A DNA stretch of 64,000 nt, from positions 59,716 to 123,715 of the forward strand of contig NZ_LBMK01000006.1 in assembly GCF_001005295.1 (NCBI RefSeq), given 5' to 3'. The translations under genes were made by a program, and so were the position numbers. The DNA comes from Streptomyces yangpuensis. Lineage in GTDB: Bacteria; Actinomycetota; Actinomycetes; Streptomycetales; Streptomycetaceae. Shown here in pieces: positions 8,235-16,428 of this stretch (positions are counted from its first letter, which is position 1; each line of letters opens with the position of its first letter). The notes beneath the pieces are model-generated. The model searched no databases, had not been told where the DNA came from, and saw only the letters and a program-made list of their open reading frames with translations.

Positions 8235-9224
8235 GTGCGCAGCATCAGCAGACACCGTTCCGCGGCGGCCCTGGCCGCCCTCTCCCTCACCGGGGTGCTC
8301 GCGCTCACCGGCTGCGGGGCGGACGGGCAGGGTTCCGCGAGCGACAAGGCGGCGGTCGCGCCGCCCGCGGCCGACGGGAAGGCCCGGGAGGGCGCGGCGG
8401 GCGCCGCGGCGGCCCCGGCCCCGGCGGGGTCGGCGGGGTCGTCCGCCGCGAAGGACGGGGCGCCGGTCGCGGTCCGGCCGAACGTCATCCGCACGGCGAC
8501 GCTCGGCATCGAGACGGCCGACGTCCAGAAGACCCTCGCGGCCGCCCGCACCGCGGCCGACGGCGCGGGCGGCTACGTCGGCAACGAGTCGACCCAGCGC
8601 GGCAAGGACGGCCGGATGACCTCGACGGTGACCCTGCGGGTGCCCGGGGAGCGCTACGACTCCGTGCTCGGCGCCATGGAGGGCAGCGGGAAGCTGCTGC
8701 ACCGCAAGGTCGACGCGCAGGACGTCACCGAGAAGGTCGCCGACATCGACAGCCGTGTCTCCTCGCAGCAGGCGAGCGTGGCGCGGGTGCGGGAGATGAT
8801 GGGCAAGGCCTCGGCGCTGAGCGAGGTGGTGATGCTGGAGGGCGAGCTGAGCCGGCGCCAGTCGGACCTGGAGTCGCTGCTGGCGCAGCGGACCGCGCTG
8901 AAGGACCAGACCTCGATGGGCACGATCACGCTGGCGGTCTCCGAGCCGGCCCCGGCGAAGGCGGAGAAGAAGGAGAAGGAGCCCACCTTCCTCGGTGCGC
9001 TGGGCAGTGGCTGGGAGGTCTTCACGAAGATCCTGCGCTACCTGCTGGCGGCGTTGGGGGCGCTGCTGCCGTTCCTGCTGACGGCCGCGGTGGTGGCGGC
9101 CCTGGTCCGGGCGTACCGGCGGTGGCGGCCGGCGCGGCCGAAGACGGGCCTGGCCCCGAAGCGGGTGGCGGTCCCCGCGCAGCGGGCGGTGGCTCCGGAC
9201 ACCGGGGCCGACGTGCAGGACTGA
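8235..9224 (+). CDS. DUF4349 domain lipoprotein
   Basis: The 329-residue product begins VRSISRHRS, with a hydrophobic segment and lipobox LTGC, so it is a Sec-exported lipoprotein. An Ala/Gly/Pro linker leads to a DUF4349 domain (about 80-255) with IRTATLGIETADVQKTL and a central coiled coil (VSSQQASVARVREMMGKAS...). A C-terminal transmembrane helix (about 275-295, LLAALGALLPFLLTAAVV) and basic tail follow, so both ends are membrane anchored. DUF4349 proteins are conserved envelope proteins without a known reaction. GTG at 8235 is chosen because earlier in-frame starts overlap the divergent hemY start. Confidence 0.75.
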   Translation: MRSISRHRSAAALAALSLTGVLALTGCGADGQGSASDKAAVAPPAADGKAREGAAGAAAAPAPAGSAGSSAAKDGAPVAVRPNVIRTATLGIETADVQKTLAAARTAADGAGGYVGNESTQRGKDGRMTSTVTLRVPGERYDSVLGAMEGSGKLLHRKVDAQDVTEKVADIDSRVSSQQASVARVREMMGKASALSEVVMLEGELSRRQSDLESLLAQRTALKDQTSMGTITLAVSEPAPAKAEKKEKEPTFLGALGSGWEVFTKILRYLLAALGALLPFLLTAAVVAALVRAYRRWRPARPKTGLAPKRVAVPAQRAVAPDTGADVQD

Positions 9225-9283
9225 ACGCGCGTTCGCACGTAGCGTGTTCACCATTCGACGTCGGTGAAGGGGCGGTACGGGCG

Positions 9284-10666
9284 ATGGCGAGGGAACGACT
9301 GGTGGTGGTCGGGGGCGACGCGGCGGGGATGTCCGCCGCGTCGCAGGCCCGCAGGCTGCGGGGGCCGCAGGAGCTGGAGATCGTCGCCTTCGAGCGCGGC
9401 CGTTTCACCTCCTACTCGGCGTGCGGGATCCCGTACTGGGTCGGCGGTCTGGTCGCCGGGCGCGACGAGTTGATCGCCCGCACCCCCGAGGAGCACCGGG
9501 CGCGGGACATCGACCTGCGTACCCGCACGGAGGTGGTGGAGCTCGATCTGGCCGGTTCCCGGGTCCGTGCCCGCGATCTGGACGGCGGGTCCGAGGCCTG
9601 GACGCACTACGACAAGCTGGTCCTGGCCACGGGTGCCCGGCCGGTGCGTCCGCGCCTGCCCGGCATCGGCGCGCACGGGGTGCACGGCATCCAGACCCTG
9701 GACGACGGCCAGCGCCTCATGGACGCCCTGGAGCGGACGCGGGGCCGGCGGGCGGTCGTGGTCGGCGCGGGCTACATCGGCGTGGAGATGGCCGAGGCCC
9801 TGGTGCTGCGGGGCTTCGAGGTGACCGTCCTGCACCGGGGCGAGCAGCCGATGTCCACGCTGGATCCCGACATGGGCGGTCTGGTGCACCGGGCGATGAA
9901 CCGGATGGGGATCGTCACGGTCGCACGCGCCGAGGTGACGAAGATCCTCACCGACGAGGAGGGCCGGGCCCGCGCGGTGGCCACGGCGAGCGGCGAGGAG
10001 TACCCGGCGGACGTGGTCGTGCTCGGCCTCGGCGTGGAGCCGCGCACGGCGCTGGCCCGCGCCGCCGGCCTTCCGCTCGGCCCCTCGGGCGGGATCCTCA
10101 CGGACCTGTCGATGCGGGTCCGGGGCCAGGCGGACGTCTGGGCGGGCGGTGACTGCGTGGAGGTCCTCGACCTGGTCGCGGGCCGAACCCGGCACATCCC
10201 GCTGGGCACCCACGCCAACAAGCACGGGCAAGTCATCGGCTCGGGCGTGGGCGGCGGCTACGCGACCTTCCCGGGGGTGGTCGGCACGGCGGTCAGCAAG
10301 GTCTGCGACCTGGAGATCGCCCGTACGGGGCTGCGCGAGCGCGACGCGCTGGAGGCGGGCCTGCGCTTCGTGACGGCCACCATCACCTCCACCAACACGG
10401 CGGGCTACTACCCGGGCGCGGTGGAGATGACGGTGAAGATGCTGGCGGAACGCCGTACGGGCCGGCTCCTCGGCGTACAGATCGTCGGCGGCGGAGGTTC
10501 CGCGAAGCGGGTGGACATCGCGGCGGTGGCCCTCACGGCGGGCATGACGGTGGACCGGATCGTCTCCCTCGACCTGGGCTACGCCCCGCCGTTCTCCCCG
10601 GTCTGGGACCCGGTCCTGGTAGCGGCCCGCAAAGCGGTCTCAGCGGTCCGCGCGGCAGGCGTCTGA
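9284..10666 (+). CDS. CoA-disulfide reductase-like FAD/NAD(P)-dependent oxidoreductase
   Basis: This 460-residue protein has two Rossmann motifs, VVVGGDAAGMSAASQARRL (FAD) and VVVGAGYIGVEMAEAL (NAD(P)H). The single redox cysteine C47 in SYSACGIPYWVGG is the arrangement of CoA-disulfide reductases, NADH oxidases and Npx-type enzymes, not the CxxxxC of glutathione reductase. The C-terminal dimerisation domain (TATITSTNTAGYYPGA) is complete. Mycothiol is the main actinomycete thiol, so the substrate may be CoA disulfide, persulfide or another small disulfide; the sequence does not decide. It ends with a clear terminator. Confidence 0.8.
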   Translation: MARERLVVVGGDAAGMSAASQARRLRGPQELEIVAFERGRFTSYSACGIPYWVGGLVAGRDELIARTPEEHRARDIDLRTRTEVVELDLAGSRVRARDLDGGSEAWTHYDKLVLATGARPVRPRLPGIGAHGVHGIQTLDDGQRLMDALERTRGRRAVVVGAGYIGVEMAEALVLRGFEVTVLHRGEQPMSTLDPDMGGLVHRAMNRMGIVTVARAEVTKILTDEEGRARAVATASGEEYPADVVVLGLGVEPRTALARAAGLPLGPSGGILTDLSMRVRGQADVWAGGDCVEVLDLVAGRTRHIPLGTHANKHGQVIGSGVGGGYATFPGVVGTAVSKVCDLEIARTGLRERDALEAGLRFVTATITSTNTAGYYPGAVEMTVKMLAERRTGRLLGVQIVGGGGSAKRVDIAAVALTAGMTVDRIVSLDLGYAPPFSPVWDPVLVAARKAVSAVRAAGV

Positions 10667-10674
10667 GCGCTGTT

Positions 10675-10699
10675 CCGCGCCGTGCGGTGCACGGCGCGG
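10675..10699. terminator. Bidirectional hairpin terminator
   Basis: Perfect 11-bp stem CCGCGCCGTGC / GCACGGCGCGG with a 3-nt loop between the oxidoreductase gene and convergent hemE. Confidence 0.65.
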
Positions 10700-10730
10700 C
10701 GCGGACGGTCGCGGTCCGGTACCCCGGGCC

Positions 10731-11795
10731 TCAGCGGGCGGTCTTGGTGTGGACGTAGTCCACCAGGCGGGTCAGGGCCTCGGGGTCGGTCGTCGGGAGG
10801 ACGCCGTGGCCGAGGTTGAAGACGTGGCCCTCCAGGCCGGCGGCCGCCGCGAGGACCTCGTCCGTCCTGGCCTCGACCGCCTCCGTGGTGGAGAAGAGCA
10901 CGGCCGGGTCCAGGTTGCCCTGGAGGGCCTTGCCGGGGCCGACGCGGCGGGCCGCCTCGTCGAGCGCGACGCGGTAGTCGACGCCCACGACGTCGGCGCC
11001 GGCCTCGCCCATCAGGCCGAGGAGCTCGCCCGTGCCCACGCCGAAGTGGATGCGGGGAACCCCGTAGGAGGCGACGGACTCCAGGACCTTCGCCGAGGCG
11101 GGCATGACGGAGCGGCGGTAGTCCGCCGGGGCGAGCGCGCCGACCCAGGAGTCGAAGAGCTGCACGGCGGAGGCGCCGGCCTCGATCTGGACCTTCAGGA
11201 AGGCGGAGGTGATCTCCGCGAGACGGTCGAGCAGGTCGGCCCAGAGCTGCGGGTCCCCGTACATGAGGGCCTTGGTGTGCTCGTGGTTCTTCGACGGGCC
11301 GCCCTCGACGAGGTAGCTCGCGAGGGTGAAAGGCGCGCCCGCGAAGCCGATCAACGGCGTGGAGCCCAGTTCACTCGTGAGCATGCCGATCGCCTCGGTG
11401 ACGTACGAGACGTCCTCAGGGGTGAGGTCGCGCAGCTGTGCGAGGTCCTCGCGGCGGCGGATCGGCTGGGCGACGACCGGGCCCACGCCCGGCTTGATGT
11501 CCAGGTCGACGCCGATGGCCTTGAGCGGGACCACGATGTCGGAGAAGAAGATCGCCGCGTCGACGTTGTGGCGCCGCACCGGCTGCATGGTGATCTCGGT
11601 GACCAGGTCGGGCCGCATGCAGGACTCCAGCATCGCGGTGCCCTCGCGGACCTTGCGGTACTCGGGGAGGGAGCGCCCGGCCTGCCGCATGAACCACACC
11701 GGCGTGTGCGGTACCGGCTCCCGCCGGCACGCCTTCAGGAAGGCGGAATCGTACGTCTGGCTCGGCTGGCCCTTGGGGCGGTCGTTGGCGCTCAC
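10731..11795 (-). CDS. hemE: Uroporphyrinogen decarboxylase
   Basis: This 354-residue cytosolic enzyme decarboxylates the four acetates of uroporphyrinogen III to give coproporphyrinogen III, the substrate of the HemY product encoded 3 kb away. Signature segments are PVWFMRQAGRSLPEYR (residues 27-42), FAGAPFTLASYLVEGG and FNLGHGVLPTTDP. I chose the GTG at 11793-11795 (VSANDRPKG); the open frame extends 31 codons further but without homologous sequence. AAGATT lies at the -10 position of a possible leaderless transcript. Divergent from the DUF3000 gene. Confidence 0.93.
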   Translation of the reverse strand: MSANDRPKGQPSQTYDSAFLKACRREPVPHTPVWFMRQAGRSLPEYRKVREGTAMLESCMRPDLVTEITMQPVRRHNVDAAIFFSDIVVPLKAIGVDLDIKPGVGPVVAQPIRRREDLAQLRDLTPEDVSYVTEAIGMLTSELGSTPLIGFAGAPFTLASYLVEGGPSKNHEHTKALMYGDPQLWADLLDRLAEITSAFLKVQIEAGASAVQLFDSWVGALAPADYRRSVMPASAKVLESVASYGVPRIHFGVGTGELLGLMGEAGADVVGVDYRVALDEAARRVGPGKALQGNLDPAVLFSTTEAVEARTDEVLAAAAGLEGHVFNLGHGVLPTTDPEALTRLVDYVHTKTAR

Positions 11796-11873
11796 GACCC
11801 AAATCTTCGCACGTATGAAGAAGTGCCCGGCCCGGCGCGGGTGTCCCTGCGCCGTACGGCCGCACATACCGCC

Positions 11874-11879
11874 TAGTCT
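11874..11879 (+). promoter_or_regulatory. -10 box of likely leaderless DUF3000 transcript
   Basis: TAGTCT ends 7 nt before the ATG at 11887 and no Shine-Dalgarno is present, so transcription would start at or next to the start codon. Confidence 0.45.
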
Positions 11880-11886
11880 TCCCCGC

Positions 11887-12543
11887 ATGGCTGCGGCTCA
11901 GGGACGATTTTCAGATGGCGCCGACGGTACGGACAGCGCGAAGGAGAGCTCGGTCCCCCTCCCGTTCCGCCGGGCGGTCGAAGGCTTGAAGAAGGCCCGG
12001 CTGCGTCCGGGGGTCGAGATCGATCCGACGAAGCCGCCCCAGCGGCTGGCCCCGTACGCCTACGCGCTGGAGGCCGCGGTGGTGGACGGGGAGGACGACC
12101 TGGCCGACGGCCGGCTCATCCTGCTCCATGATCCGGCCGGGCACGACGCCTGGCACGGGACCTTCCGTCTGGTGACGCTCGTACGGGCGGAACTGGAGCC
12201 CGAGATGGCCGCGGATCCGCTGCTGCCGGAGGTGTGCTGGTCCTGGCTGACGGGGGCCCTTCAGGCGCGCGGGCTGGCCTACGGGGAGGCGAGCGGGACG
12301 GTGACCATGGCGAGCTCGCACTACTTCGGCGGGCTCGCGGAGCGGCGGCCCGCGACGCAGATCGAGATCAGGGCCTCGTGGACGCCGCGCGAGGGCGTGG
12401 GCGGGGTCCCGGACACCTCCGCGCACCTGTCGGCGTGGTGCGAACTGATCTGCCAGATCGCGGGGCTGCCGCCGGTGGGTCCGACGGACACGGCGACGGG
12501 TGTGGTCTCCCTGCCACAGCGCCGCGGTCCGCACCACCCGTAG
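11887..12543 (+). CDS. DUF3000 family protein
   Basis: This 218-residue soluble protein belongs to DUF3000, an actinobacterial family nearly always found beside hemE. Recognisable segments are PFRRAVEGLKKARLRPGVE, EVCWSWLTGALQARGL and SAWCELICQIAGLP. No catalytic motif or membrane segment is visible and the function is unknown. The gene sits between hemE (divergent) and whiI, as in S. coelicolor. Synteny and pattern together make the assignment good. Confidence 0.8.
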   Translation: MAAAQGRFSDGADGTDSAKESSVPLPFRRAVEGLKKARLRPGVEIDPTKPPQRLAPYAYALEAAVVDGEDDLADGRLILLHDPAGHDAWHGTFRLVTLVRAELEPEMAADPLLPEVCWSWLTGALQARGLAYGEASGTVTMASSHYFGGLAERRPATQIEIRASWTPREGVGGVPDTSAHLSAWCELICQIAGLPPVGPTDTATGVVSLPQRRGPHHP

Positions 12544-12807
12544 GCACGGGGCCGTACGGCGGCCCCCCGAGGGGCGTCTCCCGGAGGCAGCCGGGGCCGG
12601 AGTGTCACAACGCGGCCTCCGTTGTGGGCTTCTGATCACCCGATGATCGATCGTGCGTCCGAATTGCCCGAATTGTTACTCACCAAATCGTGATCATTCC
12701 CTAAAGCCGGGCGGGTGACGTGCCGAAGGAGTCAGTGACCATCCGCACGGTTCGCACCGGCTTCCTTCCCCGAGCCGGCCGTCCCGCCACTCCCCCAGGA
12801 GGCCTAG

Positions 12808-13470
12808 GTGTCCGTTCTTCTCGAGCAGCCCGCAAGCCTGGTCGCCTACCGCCCGAACAAGCCGACGGCCATGGTCGTCGTGGCCGACCCGCGCGTCCGT
12901 TCCACCGTGACCCGCCATCTGTGGGCCCTCGGAGTCCGTGACGTGATCGAGGCGTCGTCCATCGCGGAGGCCCGCCCCCGCGTCGGCAGCCCGCGCGACA
13001 TCTGCGTGGCCGACGTACACCTGCCCGACGGTTCCGGTCTGACCCTGCTCTCCGAGACCCGTGCCGCGGGCTGGCCGAACGGCCTGGCCCTGTCCGCCGC
13101 CGACGACATCGGCGCCGTCCGCAACGCCCTCGCGGGCGGGGTGAAGGGCTACGTCGTCACCGGTACGCGCACCAACATCGGGCTCCCCACCCGGCCCGGC
13201 GCCGCCCCCATCGGTGCCGCCGCCGCCCGTATGCACCGCCGCCCCCCGGGTGCCCCGAGCCACCCGGGCGGCTACCGCGAGCTCTCCGGCCGCGAGGTCG
13301 AGGTCCTGCGCCTCGTCGCGGAGGGCCAGTCCAACAAGGCCATCGGCGTCTCGATGGGCCTGTCCGCCCTGACCGTCAAGTCCCACCTGGCCCGTATCGC
13401 CCGCAAGCTGGGCACCGGTGACCGCGCGGGAATGGTCGCCGTTGCGCTGCGCACCGGGATCATCCACTGA
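12808..13470 (+). CDS. whiI: WhiI-type atypical response regulator (sporulation)
   Basis: This 220-residue protein has an N-terminal receiver domain and a C-terminal LuxR-type helix-turn-helix (LSGREVEVLRLVAEGQSNKAIG to KLGTGDRAGMV). The receiver is degenerate: only one acidic residue (D27) stands where a pair is usual, D69 is kept in VADVHLPDG, and the switch lysine position reads KGYVVTGT. WhiI of S. coelicolor is an orphan regulator needed for spore maturation; it lacks a normal phosphorylation pocket and works as a heterodimer with BldM. Neighbours hemE-DUF3000 upstream and rnd-fadAB downstream match that locus. No histidine kinase is nearby. Confidence 0.85.
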   Translation: MSVLLEQPASLVAYRPNKPTAMVVVADPRVRSTVTRHLWALGVRDVIEASSIAEARPRVGSPRDICVADVHLPDGSGLTLLSETRAAGWPNGLALSAADDIGAVRNALAGGVKGYVVTGTRTNIGLPTRPGAAPIGAAAARMHRRPPGAPSHPGGYRELSGREVEVLRLVAEGQSNKAIGVSMGLSALTVKSHLARIARKLGTGDRAGMVAVALRTGIIH

Positions 13471-13485
13471 GCGCGGGCCGGAGCG

Positions 13486-13600
13486 CCCGGATAGACGTCC
13501 GGAACGCCCGGGCAGATGTCCGGAACGCCCGGCAGACGTCCGGAACGCCCGGACGGACACCGGGACAGACACCGGGACAGACACCCGGACGAACGTCCGG
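13486..13600. repeat. Imperfect tandem repeat downstream of whiI
   Basis: Three 20-21-bp units of the form CCCGG(a/g)CAGACGTCCGGAACG (13486-13506, 13507-13527, 13528-13547) are followed by shorter related units with ACACCGGGACAG (13548-13600). It lies in the 222-bp gap between whiI and rnd. It could form hairpins as an RNA or be a protein-binding array. Confidence 0.7.
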
Positions 13601-13680
13601 GGCACCCTGGGAAAACACCCCTCGTACTGATCGCGCCCGTCGACGGAACGTTCCGGCGACGGGCGCGTCGTATACACGGA

Positions 13681-13686
13681 TACCCT
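13681..13686 (+). promoter_or_regulatory. -10 box of likely leaderless rnd transcript
   Basis: TACCCT occupies exactly -12 to -7 relative to the GTG start at 13693; no Shine-Dalgarno is visible. Confidence 0.45.
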
Positions 13687-13692
13687 TGACCG

Positions 13693-14976
13693 GTGACCGA
13701 CGCCCAAGAGACCGCAGCAGACCTGCGCACCACCACCGGGGGCGGCCCCCCGGACGACGTCGTTGTTCCGCCCGGTGGGCTGCCGATCCCCCTGCTGGAG
13801 CCCCGTGAGGGGATCCCTCCGGTGGTCGCCGACGCGGACGCCCTCGCCGAAGTGGTCGCGGCCTTCGCCGCGGGCACCGGCCCCGTGGCCGTCGACGCCG
13901 AACGCGCCTCCGGATACCGCTACGGCCAGCGCGCCTACCTCGTGCAGCTGCGCCGCGAGGGTGCCGGGTCCGCACTGATCGACCCGGTGGGCTGCCCCGA
14001 CCTGTCCTCGCTGGGCGAGGCCCTCTCCGGCACCGAGTGGATCCTGCACGCCGCCACCCAGGACCTGCCGTGCCTGCGCGAAATAGGCATGGTCCCCGCC
14101 TCGCTGTTCGACACCGAGCTCGCGGGCCGGCTCGCCGGCTTCCCCCGGGTCGGACTCGGCGCGATGGTCGAGAGCGTTCTCGGCTACGCGCTGGAGAAGG
14201 GCCACTCCGCCGTCGACTGGTCCACCCGCCCGCTGCCCGAGCCGTGGCTGCGCTACGCCGCCCTGGACGTGGAGCTGCTGGTGGACCTGCGGGACGCGCT
14301 GGAGAAGGAGCTGGACCGGCAGGGCAAGCTGGAGTGGGCCCGGCAGGAGTTCGACGCGATCGCCTCCGCGCCGCCGGCCCCGCCGCGCAAGGACCCGTGG
14401 CGCCGTACGTCCGGCATGCACAAGGTGCGCCGCCGCCGGCAGATGGCCGTCGTACGGGAGCTGTGGGAGTCCCGGGACCGGATCGCGCAGCGGCGTGACG
14501 TGTCGCCGGGCAAGGTGCTGGGCGACGCTGCGATCGTCGAGGCCGCCCTGGCCCTGCCCACGAACGTGCACACCCTCTCGGCCCTGCCCGGCTACGGGCA
14601 GCGGATGGGCCGTCGCCAGCTCGACCAGTGGATGGCCGCCGTGGACCGCGCGAAGGCGCTGCCCGAGAGCGAGCTGCCGCAGCCGGGGGCGACCCCGTCC
14701 GGTCCGCCCCCGCCGCGTTCCTGGGCCGACAAGGATCCGGCCGCCGCGGCCCGGCTGGCCGCCGCCCGCACCGCGGTCTCGGCGCTGGCGGAGCAGCTGA
14801 ACCTGCCCCAGGAGAACCTGATCACCCCGGACACCGTCCGCCGCCTGTGCTGGGAGCCCCCGCAGCGGCTGGACGCGGACGCGGTGGCCGGGACCCTGGC
14901 GCTGTACGGCGCCCGGCCCTGGCAGATCGAGCAGGTGACCCCGGTCCTGGTCACGGCCCTGGCCGCGACGGCCTGA
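13693..14976 (+). CDS. rnd: Ribonuclease D (DEDDy 3'-5' exonuclease with HRDC domain)
   Basis: This 427-residue protein carries the DEDDy exonuclease motifs: PVAVDAERASG (Asp and Glu of Exo I), HAATQDLPCL (Asp of Exo II) and RYAALDVELLVDL (Tyr/Asp of Exo III). An HRDC domain follows (about residues 235-320, MAVVRELWESRDRIAQRRDVSPGKVL). The enzyme trims 3' ends of tRNA precursors and other structured RNAs. A Pro-rich linker and an actinobacterial C-terminal extension (about 340-427) are present. The terminator at 15001-15029 closes the unit. Confidence 0.88.
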   Translation: MTDAQETAADLRTTTGGGPPDDVVVPPGGLPIPLLEPREGIPPVVADADALAEVVAAFAAGTGPVAVDAERASGYRYGQRAYLVQLRREGAGSALIDPVGCPDLSSLGEALSGTEWILHAATQDLPCLREIGMVPASLFDTELAGRLAGFPRVGLGAMVESVLGYALEKGHSAVDWSTRPLPEPWLRYAALDVELLVDLRDALEKELDRQGKLEWARQEFDAIASAPPAPPRKDPWRRTSGMHKVRRRRQMAVVRELWESRDRIAQRRDVSPGKVLGDAAIVEAALALPTNVHTLSALPGYGQRMGRRQLDQWMAAVDRAKALPESELPQPGATPSGPPPPRSWADKDPAAAARLAAARTAVSALAEQLNLPQENLITPDTVRRLCWEPPQRLDADAVAGTLALYGARPWQIEQVTPVLVTALAATA

Positions 14977-15000
14977 CCCGGCCCTGTGCCCCCCCCCCAC

Positions 15001-15029
15001 GAAGCCCCCGGTCCCCGGCCGGGGGCTTC
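15001..15029 (+). terminator. Terminator of rnd
   Basis: 11-bp perfect stem GAAGCCCCCGG / CCGGGGGCTTC with a 7-nt loop, 25 bp after the stop. Confidence 0.65.
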
Positions 15030-15112
15030 GTCGTGCCCGCCGCGGGAGGGCCGGCGGAGTGTGACCTTCGCCGCTCCTCGGGGAGGGGGTGTGCACATTG
15101 GTTACCCGCAAG

Positions 15113-15139
15113 TAGCATGGTCGGGTGAGCGGGCGCTCA
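15113..15139 (+). promoter_or_regulatory. fadAB promoter and palindromic operator
   Basis: A -10-like TAGCAT (15113-15118) is followed by the 14-bp palindrome TGAGCG-gg-CGCTCA (15126-15139), which would cover the start of transcription. The size and position are typical of a TetR-type repressor of beta-oxidation genes, but no regulator is encoded nearby. Confidence 0.5.
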
Positions 15140-15201
15140 GCAACGTATGCCGAACGCGCCCCCGCGCAGCAGTGCCATCCCGCACCTGGAGGAGAGCCAA
15201 C

Positions 15202-16428
15202 GTGCCTCGTACCGTCAGGGACGTCGTCTTCGTCGACGGCGTCCGCACCCCGTTCGGCAAGGCGGGCCCGAAGGGCATCTACAACGAGACCCGCGCCGAC
15301 GATCTCGTCGTGAAGGCGATCCGGGAGCTGCTGCGCCGCAACCCGGACCTGGACCCCAAGAAGATCGACGAGGTCGCCATCGCCGCGACCACGCAGATCG
15401 GCGACCAGGGCCTGACGCTGGGCCGCACGGCCGGCATCCTCGCGGGCCTCCCGCAGTCCGTCCCGGGCTACTCCATCGACCGCATGTGCGCCGGCGCGCT
15501 GACCGCCGTGACCGCCGTCGCGGGCGGTGTGGCCTTCGGTGCGTACGACGTCGCCCTCGCCGGCGGTGTCGAGCACATGGGCCGCCACCCCATGGGCGAG
15601 GGCGTCGACCCGAACCCGCGCTTCGTCTCCGAGAAGCTGGTCGACGAGTCCGCCCTGTTCATGGGCATGACCGCCGAGAACCTGCACGACCGGTACCCGA
15701 CGATCACCAAGCTCCGCGCCGACGAGTACGCCGTGCGCTCGCAGGAGAAGGCCGCCAAGGCGTACGCCGACGGCAAGATCCAGCAGGACCTGGTCCCGAT
15801 CTCGGTCCGCAACACCAACGAGGCCGCGGGCGAGACGGGCTGGGGCCTGGTCACCACCGACGAGCCGATGCGCCCCGGCACCACGCTGGAGAACCTGGCG
15901 AACCTGAAGACCCCGTTCCGTACGCACGGCCGGGTCACCGCGGGCAACGCCGCCGGTCTCAACGACGGCGCCACCGCCGCGATCATCGCGTCCGAGGACT
16001 TCGCCCGCGAGAACAACCTCCCGGTCAAGATGCGCCTCGTCTCGTACTCCTTCGCGGGTGTCGAGCCGGAGGTCATGGGCTACGGCCCGATCCCGGCCAC
16101 CGAGAAGGCCCTGGCCCAGGCCGGCCTGACGATCGACGACATCGGTCTCTTCGAGATCAACGAGGCCTTCGCGGTCCAGGTGCTCGCCTTCCTGGAGCAC
16201 TACGGCATCGCCGACGACGACGCCCGGGTGAACCAGTACGGCGGCGCCATCGCCTTCGGTCACCCGCTGGCCTCCTCCGGCGTGCGTCTGATGACGCAGC
16301 TGGCCCGCCAGTTCGAGGAGCAGCCGCACGTCCGCTACGGCCTGACCACCATGTGCGTCGGCTTCGGCATGGGCGCGACGGTCATCTGGGAGAACCCGAA
16401 CTTCAACGCCGAGGGAGACTCCAAGTGA
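15202..16428 (+). CDS. fadA: Acetyl-CoA acetyltransferase (beta-oxidation thiolase)
   Basis: This 408-residue thiolase performs the last step of fatty-acid beta-oxidation, cleaving 3-ketoacyl-CoA to acetyl-CoA. The acylated cysteine C96 lies in SIDRMCAGALTAV, the catalytic His in GGAIAFGHPLASSG, and the second Cys in TMCVGFGMGATV. GTG at 15202 is selected because GGAGGAGAG lies 6-13 nt upstream and homology begins at VPRTVRDVVFVDG. The stop overlaps the fadB start as GTGA, so the two subunits of the trifunctional complex are co-translated. Confidence 0.9.
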   Translation: MPRTVRDVVFVDGVRTPFGKAGPKGIYNETRADDLVVKAIRELLRRNPDLDPKKIDEVAIAATTQIGDQGLTLGRTAGILAGLPQSVPGYSIDRMCAGALTAVTAVAGGVAFGAYDVALAGGVEHMGRHPMGEGVDPNPRFVSEKLVDESALFMGMTAENLHDRYPTITKLRADEYAVRSQEKAAKAYADGKIQQDLVPISVRNTNEAAGETGWGLVTTDEPMRPGTTLENLANLKTPFRTHGRVTAGNAAGLNDGATAAIIASEDFARENNLPVKMRLVSYSFAGVEPEVMGYGPIPATEKALAQAGLTIDDIGLFEINEAFAVQVLAFLEHYGIADDDARVNQYGGAIAFGHPLASSGVRLMTQLARQFEEQPHVRYGLTTMCVGFGMGATVIWENPNFNAEGDSK

